Shown here: one piece after another, positions 50,662 to 59,242 of the stretch
Position numbering within the stretch: the first letter of the stretch is position 1
Layout of the letters: the number at the start of each line of letters is the position of its first letter
From: Fibrobacter sp. UBA4297
Lineage (GTDB): Bacteria; Fibrobacterota; Fibrobacteria; Fibrobacterales; Fibrobacteraceae
Length of the DNA: 64,000 nucleotides
Direction of reading: 5' to 3'
Assembly (NCBI RefSeq): GCF_002394865.1
Contig: NZ_DGUZ01000006.1
Coordinates: 1 to 64,000, forward strand
Program-made: the position numbers and the translations under genes
The notes under the pieces: model-generated
Told to the model about the DNA's origin: nothing
The model's database searches: none
Seen by the model: the letters and a program-made list of their open reading frames with translations, nothing else

Positions 50662-52511
50662 TGTTGTTCCTCTTCTTCTTTTCCAAAAAATGCCATAAGC
50701 ACTTTATGCACAATCGGGGCCGCGACAGAGCCGCCGCCGCCGCCAGCTTCGACAATCACGGCAACGGCAATCTGCGGATCTTCCAAAGGCGCTACAGCCG
50801 CAAACCAGGCATGCGTTTTCTGCCCCTTTTTCCATTCGCCGGACCCCGTCTTTCCACCCACGCGGATTCCAGGCACAGCACCCTTCTTACCCGTGCCGCC
50901 CGGATGGTTCACCACGGAATCCATCGCATTCAGGAGCACACGGTGCGTTTCGGGCTTCATCGTTCCTGGACGGATAATCTCCGGTTTATAACGACGCACA
51001 ACGTTTCCCTGGGCATCCTGCAATTCCTTCATAAAATGCGGTCTATACACGCCCTTGTTCGTTGCCAGCGAGCCTATGAACACGGCCTGCTGCAAAGGCG
51101 TCACCATCTGTCCCTGCCCAATCGAGAGGTTCAAAATAAGCCCGCGAGCCCAACGCCAGCCAAGGCGCTTGTTACGCTTATTGAACGAAGCCGAATCCGG
51201 GAGCCACCCCGCACGCTCGCCCGGGATATCTATGCCGAGCAGTTTTTCGCCATAGCCAAAACGCCGTGCAAATTCATTAATGCGCGCCATATCAATTTCA
51301 AGGCCTGCCTGATAGAAATACACATCGCAAGAAAGGCGCAGCGCATGCACCACGTTCAAGTTTCCGTGCACGCCCCAGCACCTCTGGTAACGCGCCCCAT
51401 ACTGGTAACCGCCCGTACAAGGCTTCGGATAATACTTCGTCTCCGAAATAATCCCACTTTCAAGGCCAGCGCCAGACGTCACAAGCTTAAAAATCGATGC
51501 CGGCGGGTAAACGCCCGAAATCGCACGATTCGTGAGCGGTCGCATCGAATCAAGCGCCACATGCGCCCAACCCTTGTTGCGTTCACGGCGCTTTAAGGAA
51601 AAGATATTCGGGTCGAGTCGCGGCGAAGAGACCATCGCAAGGATTTCACCGTTTCGCGGATCCAGCGCCACCAACGCGCCCCTCACCGTATCTGGAATCG
51701 CCGCCTCCGCCGCTTTCTGCAACTTCAAGTCAATCGTCGAAACCATGTGCAAGCCCGGTTCAGGCTCAATCATCCCACCCACATCCGAGAGCGTACGCAC
51801 TTCGCGCCCCGAAGCATTCACTTCCACAAGCTTGAGCCCGTTCTTGCCGCGGAATTCCTTGTCGTATTCCTGCTCCAAGCCCTTTTGCCCCACGCGGTCG
51901 CCCTGCGAATAAGATTCGTATTCCGGGAGCTTCAGCTGCTCTTCCGAAATTTCACTCGTGTAGCCAAGCACATGCGAGGCAAGCGTCCCGTACGGATACT
52001 CGCGGCGGGATTCAATAATCACCGATACGCCCGGCAGTTCCGTCGAATGTTCTTCAATCACCGCCACCTGCTCCATCGTCGCATCTTCGAGAATGCGGAC
52101 CGGGCGCGTACGCACCCAGCGGATTCTCTGAAACGCCGTATCAAGCGAAAGCGAATCAAAAAGACGCACGCCAGCCGCATCGCGGATGTTCAAAAGTTTC
52201 TTGAAGATGGAATCCCTGGCAGCCTTCTTTCGCGGCATTTCAAGCGCCTGGAGCGCAATCTGGTACGAAGGTCTGTTACGCACCAGCACATTTCCGTTGC
52301 GGTCATAGATGTATCCGCGGTCGGCAATCAGCTCGATTCGACGCAAACGGTTATTTTCGGAGCGCTGGAAATTTTCTTCATAATGCAGGTATTGCAACGA
52401 AAAAAGCTTGAACAGAATCACCGTAAAGACAATGACCGTCCCTGCCAAAAATATCAGGACGTTCCAGTTCCTACGGACTCGCGCCTCGTTCTCCGAAGTA
52501 TCGTTATACAT
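50658..52511 (-). CDS. mrdA: Penicillin-binding protein 2
   Basis: Monofunctional class B transpeptidase of the elongasome. Cytosolic tail, a TM (NVLIFLAGTVIVFTVILFKLFSL), a dimerisation/pedestal domain and the transpeptidase domain. The transpeptidase domain has the SxxK motif in YPPASIFKLVTSGAG, SCD (SxN-type) in ALRLSCDVYFYQAG and the KTG motif in GGKTGSGEWKKGQKTHAWFAA. The start at 52511 overlaps the mreD stop; the longer frame to 52553 lies within mreD. Length 617 aa is normal. Confidence 0.96.
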   Translation of the reverse strand: MYNDTSENEARVRRNWNVLIFLAGTVIVFTVILFKLFSLQYLHYEENFQRSENNRLRRIELIADRGYIYDRNGNVLVRNRPSYQIALQALEMPRKKAARDSIFKKLLNIRDAAGVRLFDSLSLDTAFQRIRWVRTRPVRILEDATMEQVAVIEEHSTELPGVSVIIESRREYPYGTLASHVLGYTSEISEEQLKLPEYESYSQGDRVGQKGLEQEYDKEFRGKNGLKLVEVNASGREVRTLSDVGGMIEPEPGLHMVSTIDLKLQKAAEAAIPDTVRGALVALDPRNGEILAMVSSPRLDPNIFSLKRRERNKGWAHVALDSMRPLTNRAISGVYPPASIFKLVTSGAGLESGIISETKYYPKPCTGGYQYGARYQRCWGVHGNLNVVHALRLSCDVYFYQAGLEIDMARINEFARRFGYGEKLLGIDIPGERAGWLPDSASFNKRNKRLGWRWARGLILNLSIGQGQMVTPLQQAVFIGSLATNKGVYRPHFMKELQDAQGNVVRRYKPEIIRPGTMKPETHRVLLNAMDSVVNHPGGTGKKGAVPGIRVGGKTGSGEWKKGQKTHAWFAAVAPLEDPQIAVAVIVEAGGGGGSVAAPIVHKVLMAFFGKEEEEQQ

Positions 52512-52989
52512 CCGACTTCTTCCCCGAAGTGAGATAGAACAAAATACCGCCAATGACCACGGTATAAATGCTTTCCGGTACCGTTTTCGTCAGGAACAAA
52601 GTCGTTACGACATCCCTATCTAGCCCCGTAATTAGGAAATAGAACATATCGTTCACATAGAACGCAAGTCCGAGTACGCCCACCTTAGGCGGTAAATTCA
52701 ACGTGAGGAAGTGTTCCTCGAGCTGCCCTACGGCAAAGCCCACAATCGTCATGGCAATAGTATTGGCGCCAAGCCATTCCACCGGAGCGTACACATCCAA
52801 CGAAAAACCCGCCAAAAATCCCCAGAAACAGCCCGTAGCGGCCCCATAACGCAGTGCTACGGATACGATAAAGATTAATATAAAATCAGGCCCAACGTCC
52901 AAAATTTTAAGCCAGTCGCCAATCGTCGACTGCACAGCAAAAGCGATGACAAACATTAGAAGCGTCTTTAGCCATCCGTAATTACTCAT
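52504..52989 (-). CDS. mreD: Rod shape-determining protein MreD
   Basis: 161-aa polytopic membrane protein with about five TM helices and the MreD pattern (LKILDVGPDFILIFIVSVALRYGAATGCFWGFLAGFSLDVYAPVEWLGANTIAMTIVGF). Poorly conserved family, but context between mreC and mrdA makes the call firm. Overlaps mreC by 8 nt and mrdA by 8 nt. Confidence 0.92.
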   Translation of the reverse strand: MSNYGWLKTLLMFVIAFAVQSTIGDWLKILDVGPDFILIFIVSVALRYGAATGCFWGFLAGFSLDVYAPVEWLGANTIAMTIVGFAVGQLEEHFLTLNLPPKVGVLGLAFYVNDMFYFLITGLDRDVVTTLFLTKTVPESIYTVVIGGILFYLTSGKKSDV

Positions 52990-53809
52990 CGAGCAACTCC
53001 TGGATAATCCAATCCGGTTCCTTCTGCATCACAAAAACTTCTTCCAGCGTCGAAAATTCCTGGAAAGGCTTCACATCCATAAGGCTCATCACATCCAAAT
53101 CGGCCTTACGCACCCTGTGCACCGTGCCCACCGGGATACCCTTCGGGAAAATGCCGCCAAGCCCCGACGTAATGAGCGTATCGCCCTCAGCAACGCCCGC
53201 ATGCGAGGGAATCATCGCCGAAAGCAAATGACCGTCAACAGACTCCAAGAAGCCCACCACGCGCGTACGGCGCTCTAGCACAGAGAGTTTCAGGTTCGGA
53301 TCCACTAAAAGTTGCACGCGGGAATGCGTCAACGAGGTCTTTGAAATCTTCCCGACAAGGCCATTCATCGACATCACCGGCATGTTCTCCTTCACGCCGT
53401 GATGCGTCCCACGGTTAATCACGAGAGTCGTCAGAAAACGCCCGGGGTTATGCCCCACCACGCGAGACGTCACAATCGGGAAATCCCACTTGTCGTCAAA
53501 GCGCACCAGCGTATGCAACCTCGCCAACTCCTGCAAGCCCTCGCTCGCGTGGTAAGTCTCCTGACGGAGCCTTGCGTTTTCGGCCTTCAGGTGGTCATTT
53601 TCGGCCTGCAAAGACTTGAAGTCGTTCACAGACGCAAGCAACAACTGCACCGGGTAAAACACCGTCGAAAGAGCCTTGTCGACAATGCTTTCACGCACCG
53701 CCGTCGAAGACGCATGCATCAGTATCCCTAAAACGAGAAAAAAGGCAAAAGCGACAACGCCATGCCTTTGGGTAAACAAATCGACAATAAAGCGAAAAGC
53801 TCTAAGCAT
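52982..53809 (-). CDS. mreC: Rod shape-determining protein MreC
   Basis: Bitopic periplasmic scaffold protein. An N-terminal TM (GVVAFAFFLVLGILMHAS) is followed by a coiled coil (FKSLQAENDHLKAENARLRQET). The beta-barrel domain has FPIVTSRVVGHNPGRFLTTLVINRGTHHGVKENMPVMSMNGLVGKISKTSLTHSRVQLLVDPNLKLSVLERR and ITSGLGGIFPKGIPVGTV. All are typical MreC motifs. 275 aa. Lies 19 nt after mreB. Confidence 0.95.
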   Translation of the reverse strand: MLRAFRFIVDLFTQRHGVVAFAFFLVLGILMHASSTAVRESIVDKALSTVFYPVQLLLASVNDFKSLQAENDHLKAENARLRQETYHASEGLQELARLHTLVRFDDKWDFPIVTSRVVGHNPGRFLTTLVINRGTHHGVKENMPVMSMNGLVGKISKTSLTHSRVQLLVDPNLKLSVLERRTRVVGFLESVDGHLLSAMIPSHAGVAEGDTLITSGLGGIFPKGIPVGTVHRVRKADLDVMSLMDVKPFQEFSTLEEVFVMQKEPDWIIQELLDE

Positions 53810-53828
53810 CGAAGTGCAAATTCAGAAT

Positions 53829-54851
53829 TTAAGTAGAAGAAGCCACCAAAACAGGACGGTACTTGTCCAAGTCCTCAAGAATGCGGGCTGCACCCCTGCA
53901 AACGCAAGTCATCGGATCATCAATCACGTTCACGGAAAGTCCCGTTTCCTTGCGGATGCGTTCGTCAAGACCGCGCAACTGTGAACCACCGCCCGTAAGG
54001 ATAATGCCCTTGTCGTAAATATCGGCAGAAAGTTCCGGGAGCGTAATGCTCAAGGCCTGCTTCACAGCCCCGATAATTGTCGTTACCGGTTCGTTAATCG
54101 CTTCGCGAATTTCGGCACTTCCGACAGGAATCGTGCGCGGCATGCCCTCGATAAAGTCAAGACCCTTGACTTCCATCGTCAATTCTTCTTCGAGCGGGCT
54201 TGCAGAACCAATCTGGATCTTGATCTGTTCGGCTGTGCTTTCACCCACGCAGAGATTGTACTGCGTACGCAAGTAACGCACAATCGCCTCGTCCATCTCG
54301 TCACCGCCCACGCGCACAGAGCCGTTGCAGTCGGACTTGTTGAGGGCAATCACGGCGATGTCGGACGTACCGCCGCCAATATCCACAATCATGTTGCCCA
54401 CCGGTTCTTCGACCGGAATGCCCATGCCAATAGCGGCAGCCATCGGTTCATGCACCAGGTGGACTTCCTTCGCACCCGTCATCTTGATGGCGTCGATCAC
54501 GGCGCGCGTTTCCACTTCAGTAATTCCGTTCGGAACGCCAACCACCACACGCGGTTTTACCATCCACAATGGATAGCGTTGCACACGCGTAATAAAGGTG
54601 CGCAAAAGCGTTTCAACAAGTTCAAAATCAGCAATCACGCCATCGCGCATCGGGCGAATAGCGCGGCTTTCGCCAGACGTACGGCCAAGCATCTTCTTAG
54701 CCTCGCCGCCAATGGCAGTCACTCGATTGCTCTTACGGTCAACAGCAATCACAGTCGGTTCGTTAATGACAATGCCCTGTCCAGCCACGTGGACTAGCGT
54801 ATTTGCGGTACCCAGGTCAATACCGATATCACAAGAGAATAGTCCGAACAA
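53829..54851 (-). CDS. mreB: Rod shape-determining protein MreB
   Basis: Bacterial actin directing lateral cell-wall growth. Actin-fold phosphate loops: FSCDIGIDLGTANTLVHVAGQGIVINEPTVIAV, then GNMIVDIGGGTSDIAVIALNKS, and YDKGIILTGGGSQLRGLDERI. The start codon is TTG at 54851, preceded at 8 nt by GAGGG; the N-terminus MFGLFSCDIG matches the usual MreB start, which supports this choice. 340 aa is normal. First gene of the mreBCD-mrdA-rodA operon. Confidence 0.97.
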   Translation of the reverse strand: MFGLFSCDIGIDLGTANTLVHVAGQGIVINEPTVIAVDRKSNRVTAIGGEAKKMLGRTSGESRAIRPMRDGVIADFELVETLLRTFITRVQRYPLWMVKPRVVVGVPNGITEVETRAVIDAIKMTGAKEVHLVHEPMAAAIGMGIPVEEPVGNMIVDIGGGTSDIAVIALNKSDCNGSVRVGGDEMDEAIVRYLRTQYNLCVGESTAEQIKIQIGSASPLEEELTMEVKGLDFIEGMPRTIPVGSAEIREAINEPVTTIIGAVKQALSITLPELSADIYDKGIILTGGGSQLRGLDERIRKETGLSVNVIDDPMTCVCRGAARILEDLDKYRPVLVASST

Positions 54852-54915
54852 AATTTAGCCCTCTAAATAAAAATCCCACAGAACCAAATATAACTAAATT
54901 AGGCTCGTTTATAAA

Positions 54916-55284
54916 CTACGGATTTTTATCCTTGCCGAATTTTAGAACCTTGGAATAACGGTCCCAATGGCGCCCATGAACCTCGTAACGATACTTGCGC
55001 TTTTCGTACATGGCAAGGTCTCGGTAGATGTAAAAATCGACCTCGGCATACGCCGCATAGATTTCTGCTTCGGCACCTTCGAACAACCTAAAATCACGAA
55101 CCTTGTAATACGGTTCATCAAGCAAGTCCGCCTTTGTCGCATTCGCATTCAGGGTTTCCGCCACCATAAACTTCAGGTCTTCCTGCAAGTACGTGAGAAG
55201 TTTCTTTTCGATGCGTTCCGTCGGTTCAGAACAAGACGAAAGCAATGCAAGAACTAAGAGGAATAAAATTTTTTTCATGCTCAT
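54916..55284 (-). CDS. Small lipoprotein of unknown function
   Basis: Predicted lipoprotein with leader MSMKKILFLLVLALLSSC (lipobox LSSC) and a mature part of about 105 residues: ERIEKKLLTYLQEDLKFMVAETLNANATKADLLDEPYYKVRDFRLFEGAEAEIYAAYAEVDFYIYRDLAMYEKRKYRYEVHGRHWDRY. The pattern of alternating hydrophobic residues suggests a compact alpha/beta fold. No family recognised. Start at 55284 or 55278. It lies 64 nt upstream of mreB on the same strand, so cotranscription is possible. Confidence 0.65.
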   Translation of the reverse strand: MSMKKILFLLVLALLSSCSEPTERIEKKLLTYLQEDLKFMVAETLNANATKADLLDEPYYKVRDFRLFEGAEAEIYAAYAEVDFYIYRDLAMYEKRKYRYEVHGRHWDRYSKVLKFGKDKNP

Positions 55285-55334
55285 AAAATAAAAAAAGAAA
55301 CGCACTCAGATGGAGTGCGCTTCAAAAATTGTTG

Positions 55335-55425
55335 CTAGTGTTTAGTTGTTGGTCATTAGTCGTTAGAATTATCGACTCAAGCCAATGACCTTAACTAATG
55401 ACTACTAACCATTGACTAATGACCA
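55335..55425. repeat. TTAGTTGTTGGTCATTAGTC-type repeat cluster (copy 4)
   Basis: The longest heptad-type repeat in the window, in two inverted halves (TTGGTCATTAGTCGTTAG, then CTAATGACTACTAACCATTGACTAATGACC). It separates the outer-membrane protein gene from the small lipoprotein gene. No coding potential. Confidence 0.65.
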
Positions 55426-55426
55426 G

Positions 55427-56731
55427 TTAGAACGAGTACGTTGCAGAAATTCTGGAGAAGAGTCTGCCTTCGCCCTGGAACGGGTTACGGAACAGAAGGT
55501 CTTCAGCAACGGTCACGTCGATCTTCAACTTTTCTTCGATGTTGATACCGAAACCGAAACCGACATGGTCCTTGGAGGTGCCATCAGCGAGCGGGTTCGT
55601 GCTGAAGAAGTTGCCGTCATCCTTGCAGATGCCGTACTGCTTGTCGTTATACTTGTCAATGTTCTTGTTGTTGACGTTGCACTTTGTATAAAGAATAGAC
55701 TTCTGACCGCCAACACGGATCACAAACCAATCCCACCAGATGTTGCGTTCGATACCGAAGCTGATCATGCCGCCGATATCGGTGCGTTCATCCCAGTGCT
55801 TGTTGTCTTCGTTACGGGAATCATAAGTCCAAGTCTTGGAGATGGCGTCAAAAATCCAGTCATGAGCCTTCTTCTTGTTGTAGATGAAGTCCAAGCCCAT
55901 CCAGAAGAAACCACGGTCAAGAGCGACGTTGATACCGACACCCACCTGGGCATGCTTTTCATCCAAGCCCGGAGCATCGATGAACTTGAGGTTCAAAGCC
56001 GGAACAAGTTCGCCGTTGATGGCATCCAAAGTAAAGAATGCACGGGACTTGATTAACCAGGAGAAGTTACCGTCGTCGAAAAAGTTGTGGTGTTCCGGAC
56101 CATATTGGATACGGGCCAAGGCCAAAGAGAATTCCAAATCAAAGTAGTTCGTGAACTGATAGTTCATACCACCATCGGCCTGAACGATAGAAGCGAAGGC
56201 ATCCTTCTTTACCTGGTAGTTGCCATCTTCGCCCTTGTCGCCACCGTCCTGTGTGCCAATGTACACATGCAAGCCCCAGGCGCTACCGTTTGCAAGAGTC
56301 CAGCCCAAGAAGCCGTCAAAGTTCGTCACTGTTTCCGGAACGTTGGTCTTGGAACCGTTATCGCCGACCACGACATCCGGCAAATACTGAGCAAGATCAG
56401 CATTGATGCGGCCAAAAAGACCACCGAGGGAAATACGTGGATCCGGGTTGTTGTCACCACCAACAGCGATGGAGAAAATACCACCGAAGTTCGGGTGCTG
56501 CGGATCACGGTTTGCGCCCACTTCAACACGGTCTGTATAAGGGCCAAATTCGCCAATCAAATAATTGGAGTAGAGGTTGATGTTTGCAGCGTTATCAAAG
56601 ATGCTCACATCGTCCATGATGTAAGTCGTGTTCTTACCCATAGATTCAATACGGGCGAAAGTCGCAAATGCAGACCCAACACCAAGAATTCCAAATGCGG
56701 TACCAACCGCAGCTACGGTTTTTAAGTTCAT
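55427..56731 (-). CDS. Outer-membrane beta-barrel-like protein
   Basis: Exported protein with signal peptide (MNLKTVAAVGTAFGILGVGSAFA). The mature sequence alternates polar and aromatic/hydrophobic residues in about 14-18 strand-like segments and ends in Tyr-Ser-Phe, consistent with outer-membrane insertion. No recognised domain. It starts with a strong AGGAG 7 nt upstream. The preceding 150 bp are very AT-rich. It lies downstream of the TPR/ExbD/AgmX operon but behind its terminator, so a partnership with that machine is possible but unproven. Confidence 0.75.
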   Translation of the reverse strand: MNLKTVAAVGTAFGILGVGSAFATFARIESMGKNTTYIMDDVSIFDNAANINLYSNYLIGEFGPYTDRVEVGANRDPQHPNFGGIFSIAVGGDNNPDPRISLGGLFGRINADLAQYLPDVVVGDNGSKTNVPETVTNFDGFLGWTLANGSAWGLHVYIGTQDGGDKGEDGNYQVKKDAFASIVQADGGMNYQFTNYFDLEFSLALARIQYGPEHHNFFDDGNFSWLIKSRAFFTLDAINGELVPALNLKFIDAPGLDEKHAQVGVGINVALDRGFFWMGLDFIYNKKKAHDWIFDAISKTWTYDSRNEDNKHWDERTDIGGMISFGIERNIWWDWFVIRVGGQKSILYTKCNVNNKNIDKYNDKQYGICKDDGNFFSTNPLADGTSKDHVGFGFGINIEEKLKIDVTVAEDLLFRNPFQGEGRLFSRISATYSF

Positions 56732-56836
56732 GGAATGACTCCTATTGAAAATTCATTTATAAAGTTAGTTTTATAAAGGAAAAAACGCAACAACATTTTA
56801 ATAAAACACCATTTTTTTTAACATTTTTTAGCAAAC

Positions 56837-56866
56837 AAAAAAGGCCAGACTTTCGTCTGGTCTTTT
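56837..56866 (-). terminator. Terminator after the AgmX-like gene
   Basis: 12-bp stem AAAAGGCCAGAC (56839-56850) / GTCTGGTCTTTT (56855-56866), loop TTTC, followed in the minus-strand transcript by U residues. Closes the TPR-exbB-exbD-exbD-agmX operon. Confidence 0.9.
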
Positions 56867-56884
56867 TCAAGCTTTCCAAGTGAA

Positions 56885-57811
56885 TTATTCGGAGAACGTG
56901 AACGGAATCGTAACCGTCGTGTTACCGGACTTCACCTTGCTGAAGGTCCAGCGGCTAACTGCATTCTTGATTTCGGAGTCGAATTCTGCGAAACCGGTCG
57001 TCGAAGAAACAGTAGAGATGCTGATGATTTCGCCACCCGGAGCGATCGTGAACTTCAAGGTAACCTTACCCTGGAATCCCGGTTTCTTCTTCAGGCACTT
57101 GTTATAGATGTGGCGAAGACCCGGAGTACGCTGGCGGACAACCTTCATGATGTCAGCTGCGGAACGAGAACCACCACCGGCACCCATGTCGATATCGCGC
57201 ATGGACGGAGTCTTGATGGAACCCTTAGCCTTAGTAGCGATACCACCGCCACCACCGCCAAGGAGACCTGCAAGGCCGTCACCGATACCACCGGAACCAC
57301 CTTCTGCATAACCTTCGTTGAAGCCACCATTAGCCTTACCGCGACGGCCACCGAGAACGGTCTTACCCGTAGTCTGGAGACCAGCGACGTCCTTGAGCAC
57401 CTTATCGATGTCCTTGGTGAACTTCTGGTTCTTCATCAAGTCATAAGCAGCAGCAGAGGCATTCTTTGTCTGAGCAGTGAGGAGCTTGAGCACGCCGCGA
57501 GTCTGCGGAGCGTTCGGCTGACCCTTACCGCGCGGCTTACCACCGCCACCAGCTTTCTTACGAGGCTTCTTCGGTTCGGGCTTCTTCTTTTCTTCCTTCT
57601 TTTCTTCCTTCTGCTCAATCTGCATGGAAGTAGTAAGGTCCACGGAATCAGCGTTGTCGAATACGACTTCAGCAACGACCTGTTCGTACATGGAAGCCCA
57701 AATACACATAGCCAAAGCGATCACAAGAGAGACACCGGCGATTGCGCCCATCTTCTTGTCGGATTCCGGCATGAGCGACGCAATAAACGGATCTAAGTTC
57801 TTCTTTGCCAT
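56885..57811 (-). CDS. AgmX/TonB-like energy-transducer protein
   Basis: Inner-membrane bitopic protein. Cytosolic N-terminus, TM at about 21-40 (MGAIAGVSLVIALAMCIWASMY), then a Lys/Glu/Pro-rich linker (EKKEEKKKPEPKKPRKK) and a Gly-rich stretch. The C-terminal AgmX/PglI-TonB type domain (about 215-308) has VVRQRTPGLRHIYNKCLKKKPGFQGKVTLKFTIAPGGEIISISTVSSTTGFAEFDSEIKNAVSRWTF. Last gene of the operon with ExbB/ExbD partners, so likely the periplasm-spanning transducer of a proton-motive-force machine. GGAGG 8 nt before the ATG. Confidence 0.88.
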   Translation of the reverse strand: MAKKNLDPFIASLMPESDKKMGAIAGVSLVIALAMCIWASMYEQVVAEVVFDNADSVDLTTSMQIEQKEEKKEEKKKPEPKKPRKKAGGGGKPRGKGQPNAPQTRGVLKLLTAQTKNASAAAYDLMKNQKFTKDIDKVLKDVAGLQTTGKTVLGGRRGKANGGFNEGYAEGGSGGIGDGLAGLLGGGGGGIATKAKGSIKTPSMRDIDMGAGGGSRSAADIMKVVRQRTPGLRHIYNKCLKKKPGFQGKVTLKFTIAPGGEIISISTVSSTTGFAEFDSEIKNAVSRWTFSKVKSGNTTVTIPFTFSE

Positions 57812-57814
57812 TGA

Positions 57815-58309
57815 TTATTCCTCCCCGCCGTTCTTTTCCATCACGGCGAATGCGATATTCGTGTATCCGGAGAAGCCGCAAGTGGCCATCACCTTGTACA
57901 TCGCATCATACGGGATGTTCTTGTCAATCTGGACAATGATGTGACCAGCTTCATCGGCAGGAAGGCCCATCTTGAGAGCGTGTTCCTGTTCGATTGCGCG
58001 ACGGTCCTTCAGGATTTCGTCCACCTTCGTAACGAGGAGGTCTTCCTGAGCGAGAACGTCAGCGGTCGGCACGACCTTTTCATTGTCAACGATAACGTAG
58101 TTAGCATCGACCACGACAGTCAAAGAAACTTCCTTCGGCTGGACCTTGGAGGTCGAGATCGGAAGAATCAAGTTTTCTGCCTGGGTCAAAAGCTGACCTT
58201 CAGCGTCCATGTTCTTGATCATGAACACCAAGATGATGGTCATCATGTCCATCATGGACGTTAAGGAGAAAGGTACGTCTTCGCTATACTTACGAGCTTT
58301 TCTAGCCAT
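57815..58309 (-). CDS. ExbD/TolR-type proton channel subunit
   Basis: Short cytosolic N-terminus, one TM with the conserved Asp in SLTSMMDMMTIILVFMIKN, and a periplasmic ExbD/TolR domain (about 45-160, VSLTVVVDANYVIVDNEKVV and IIVQIDKNIPYDAMYKVMATCGFSGYTNIAFAVM). Together with the ExbB-like protein it should form the proton-conducting motor. Three nucleotides after it starts the AgmX-like gene. The TM aspartate is present, in contrast to the neighbouring ExbD-like protein. Confidence 0.93.
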   Translation of the reverse strand: MARKARKYSEDVPFSLTSMMDMMTIILVFMIKNMDAEGQLLTQAENLILPISTSKVQPKEVSLTVVVDANYVIVDNEKVVPTADVLAQEDLLVTKVDEILKDRRAIEQEHALKMGLPADEAGHIIVQIDKNIPYDAMYKVMATCGFSGYTNIAFAVMEKNGGEE

Positions 58310-58311
58310 GA

Positions 58312-59202
58312 TTAACCTCCCAACTTAGCAAGGTTGATCTTGCTGAAACCAGCTTCCTTAGCACGGTCCATGAGCTGGATGATCTTGTCGAACTGAGTGT
58401 CGTCGTTTGCAACGATGATGATGTTATCAACGTCGTCCAAGTCGATGAACTGAGTATGGATTGCGATCAAGTCCTTAGCAATGAGATCGTATGCGGAGAG
58501 CGGATAAACCATTGTCTTGTCGCCCGGCTTGAGAGTACGGGCAGAGTTCGGCTGAAGCGTTGCAACTGCCATACCCGGAGTCGGAGCCTTGAGAGCAGCC
58601 GGCTTCTGGAGGCCACCTACGCCTTCACCCGGAAGGGACAAGAAGTTGTTAGCGCCATCTACATAAGCACTGTCGGCATGAGCTTCTTCAGCACTACCGT
58701 CGTTCTTATAAGCGGCCCAAATGACCTTACCCGGGTCTTCTTCAGATTCCTTCTGAATAGCCCAGAGTTCGATGGTTTCGATTTCGTAGAGATACTTCTC
58801 TTTGTCCATTTCGGAACCATCTTTGCACTTCGGACCGTGTCCACTTTCAACAGCCGCCTTCACGTCTTCCATCGCATAGGTAACGAGCTGAGCATCAGAC
58901 TTGCAGCGGAACGTCCACATTTCCTTGAAATAGACGTTCGGCTGGAAACCACCGCGTGCACCGATAACAAGGTAGTTGTTAGCGATAGCGAGGGACAAGT
59001 TCAATGCCTGCTCATCAGGAGGAGGTGGCACGTCATTGTCCATGATCATCTGACTACGTTCAGGCAGATTCACTTCGACAATGGCGAGTTTGGAGAAAGA
59101 AGTCATGGTCAGAAGCATAGGAATCAAGATGGTGAACAAGCCCATCGCCGGAAGCAAGTCCGGTTCTTCGACCTTTCCTGGTTTCTTGATTTGTTTTGCC
59201 AT
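58312..59202 (-). CDS. ExbD-like protein lacking the TM aspartate
   Basis: Second ExbD-family protein, 296 aa, about twice the usual size. The TM (about 18-38, LLPAMGLFTILIPMLLTMTSF) has Gly/Met where the family has the essential Asp. The periplasmic domain contains LNLSLAIANNYLVIG near the start and IIIVANDDTQFDKIIQLMDRAKEAGFSKINLAKLG at the C-terminus, split by a roughly 150-residue insertion with Cys and many acidic residues. It cannot itself carry protons through that residue, so it may be a structural or adaptor subunit. Translated from GGAG 12 nt upstream of the ATG. Confidence 0.85.
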   Translation of the reverse strand: MAKQIKKPGKVEEPDLLPAMGLFTILIPMLLTMTSFSKLAIVEVNLPERSQMIMDNDVPPPPDEQALNLSLAIANNYLVIGARGGFQPNVYFKEMWTFRCKSDAQLVTYAMEDVKAAVESGHGPKCKDGSEMDKEKYLYEIETIELWAIQKESEEDPGKVIWAAYKNDGSAEEAHADSAYVDGANNFLSLPGEGVGGLQKPAALKAPTPGMAVATLQPNSARTLKPGDKTMVYPLSAYDLIAKDLIAIHTQFIDLDDVDNIIIVANDDTQFDKIIQLMDRAKEAGFSKINLAKLGG

Positions 59203-59242
59203 GTTTATTTAAACTCCAGTTAAAATTAAACTCTCTGATTGA

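Noticed and set aside
52512..52553. N-terminal extension of PBP2
   Set aside because: Lies within mreD and reads as non-native sequence; the ATG at 52511 follows the operon pattern of overlaps.
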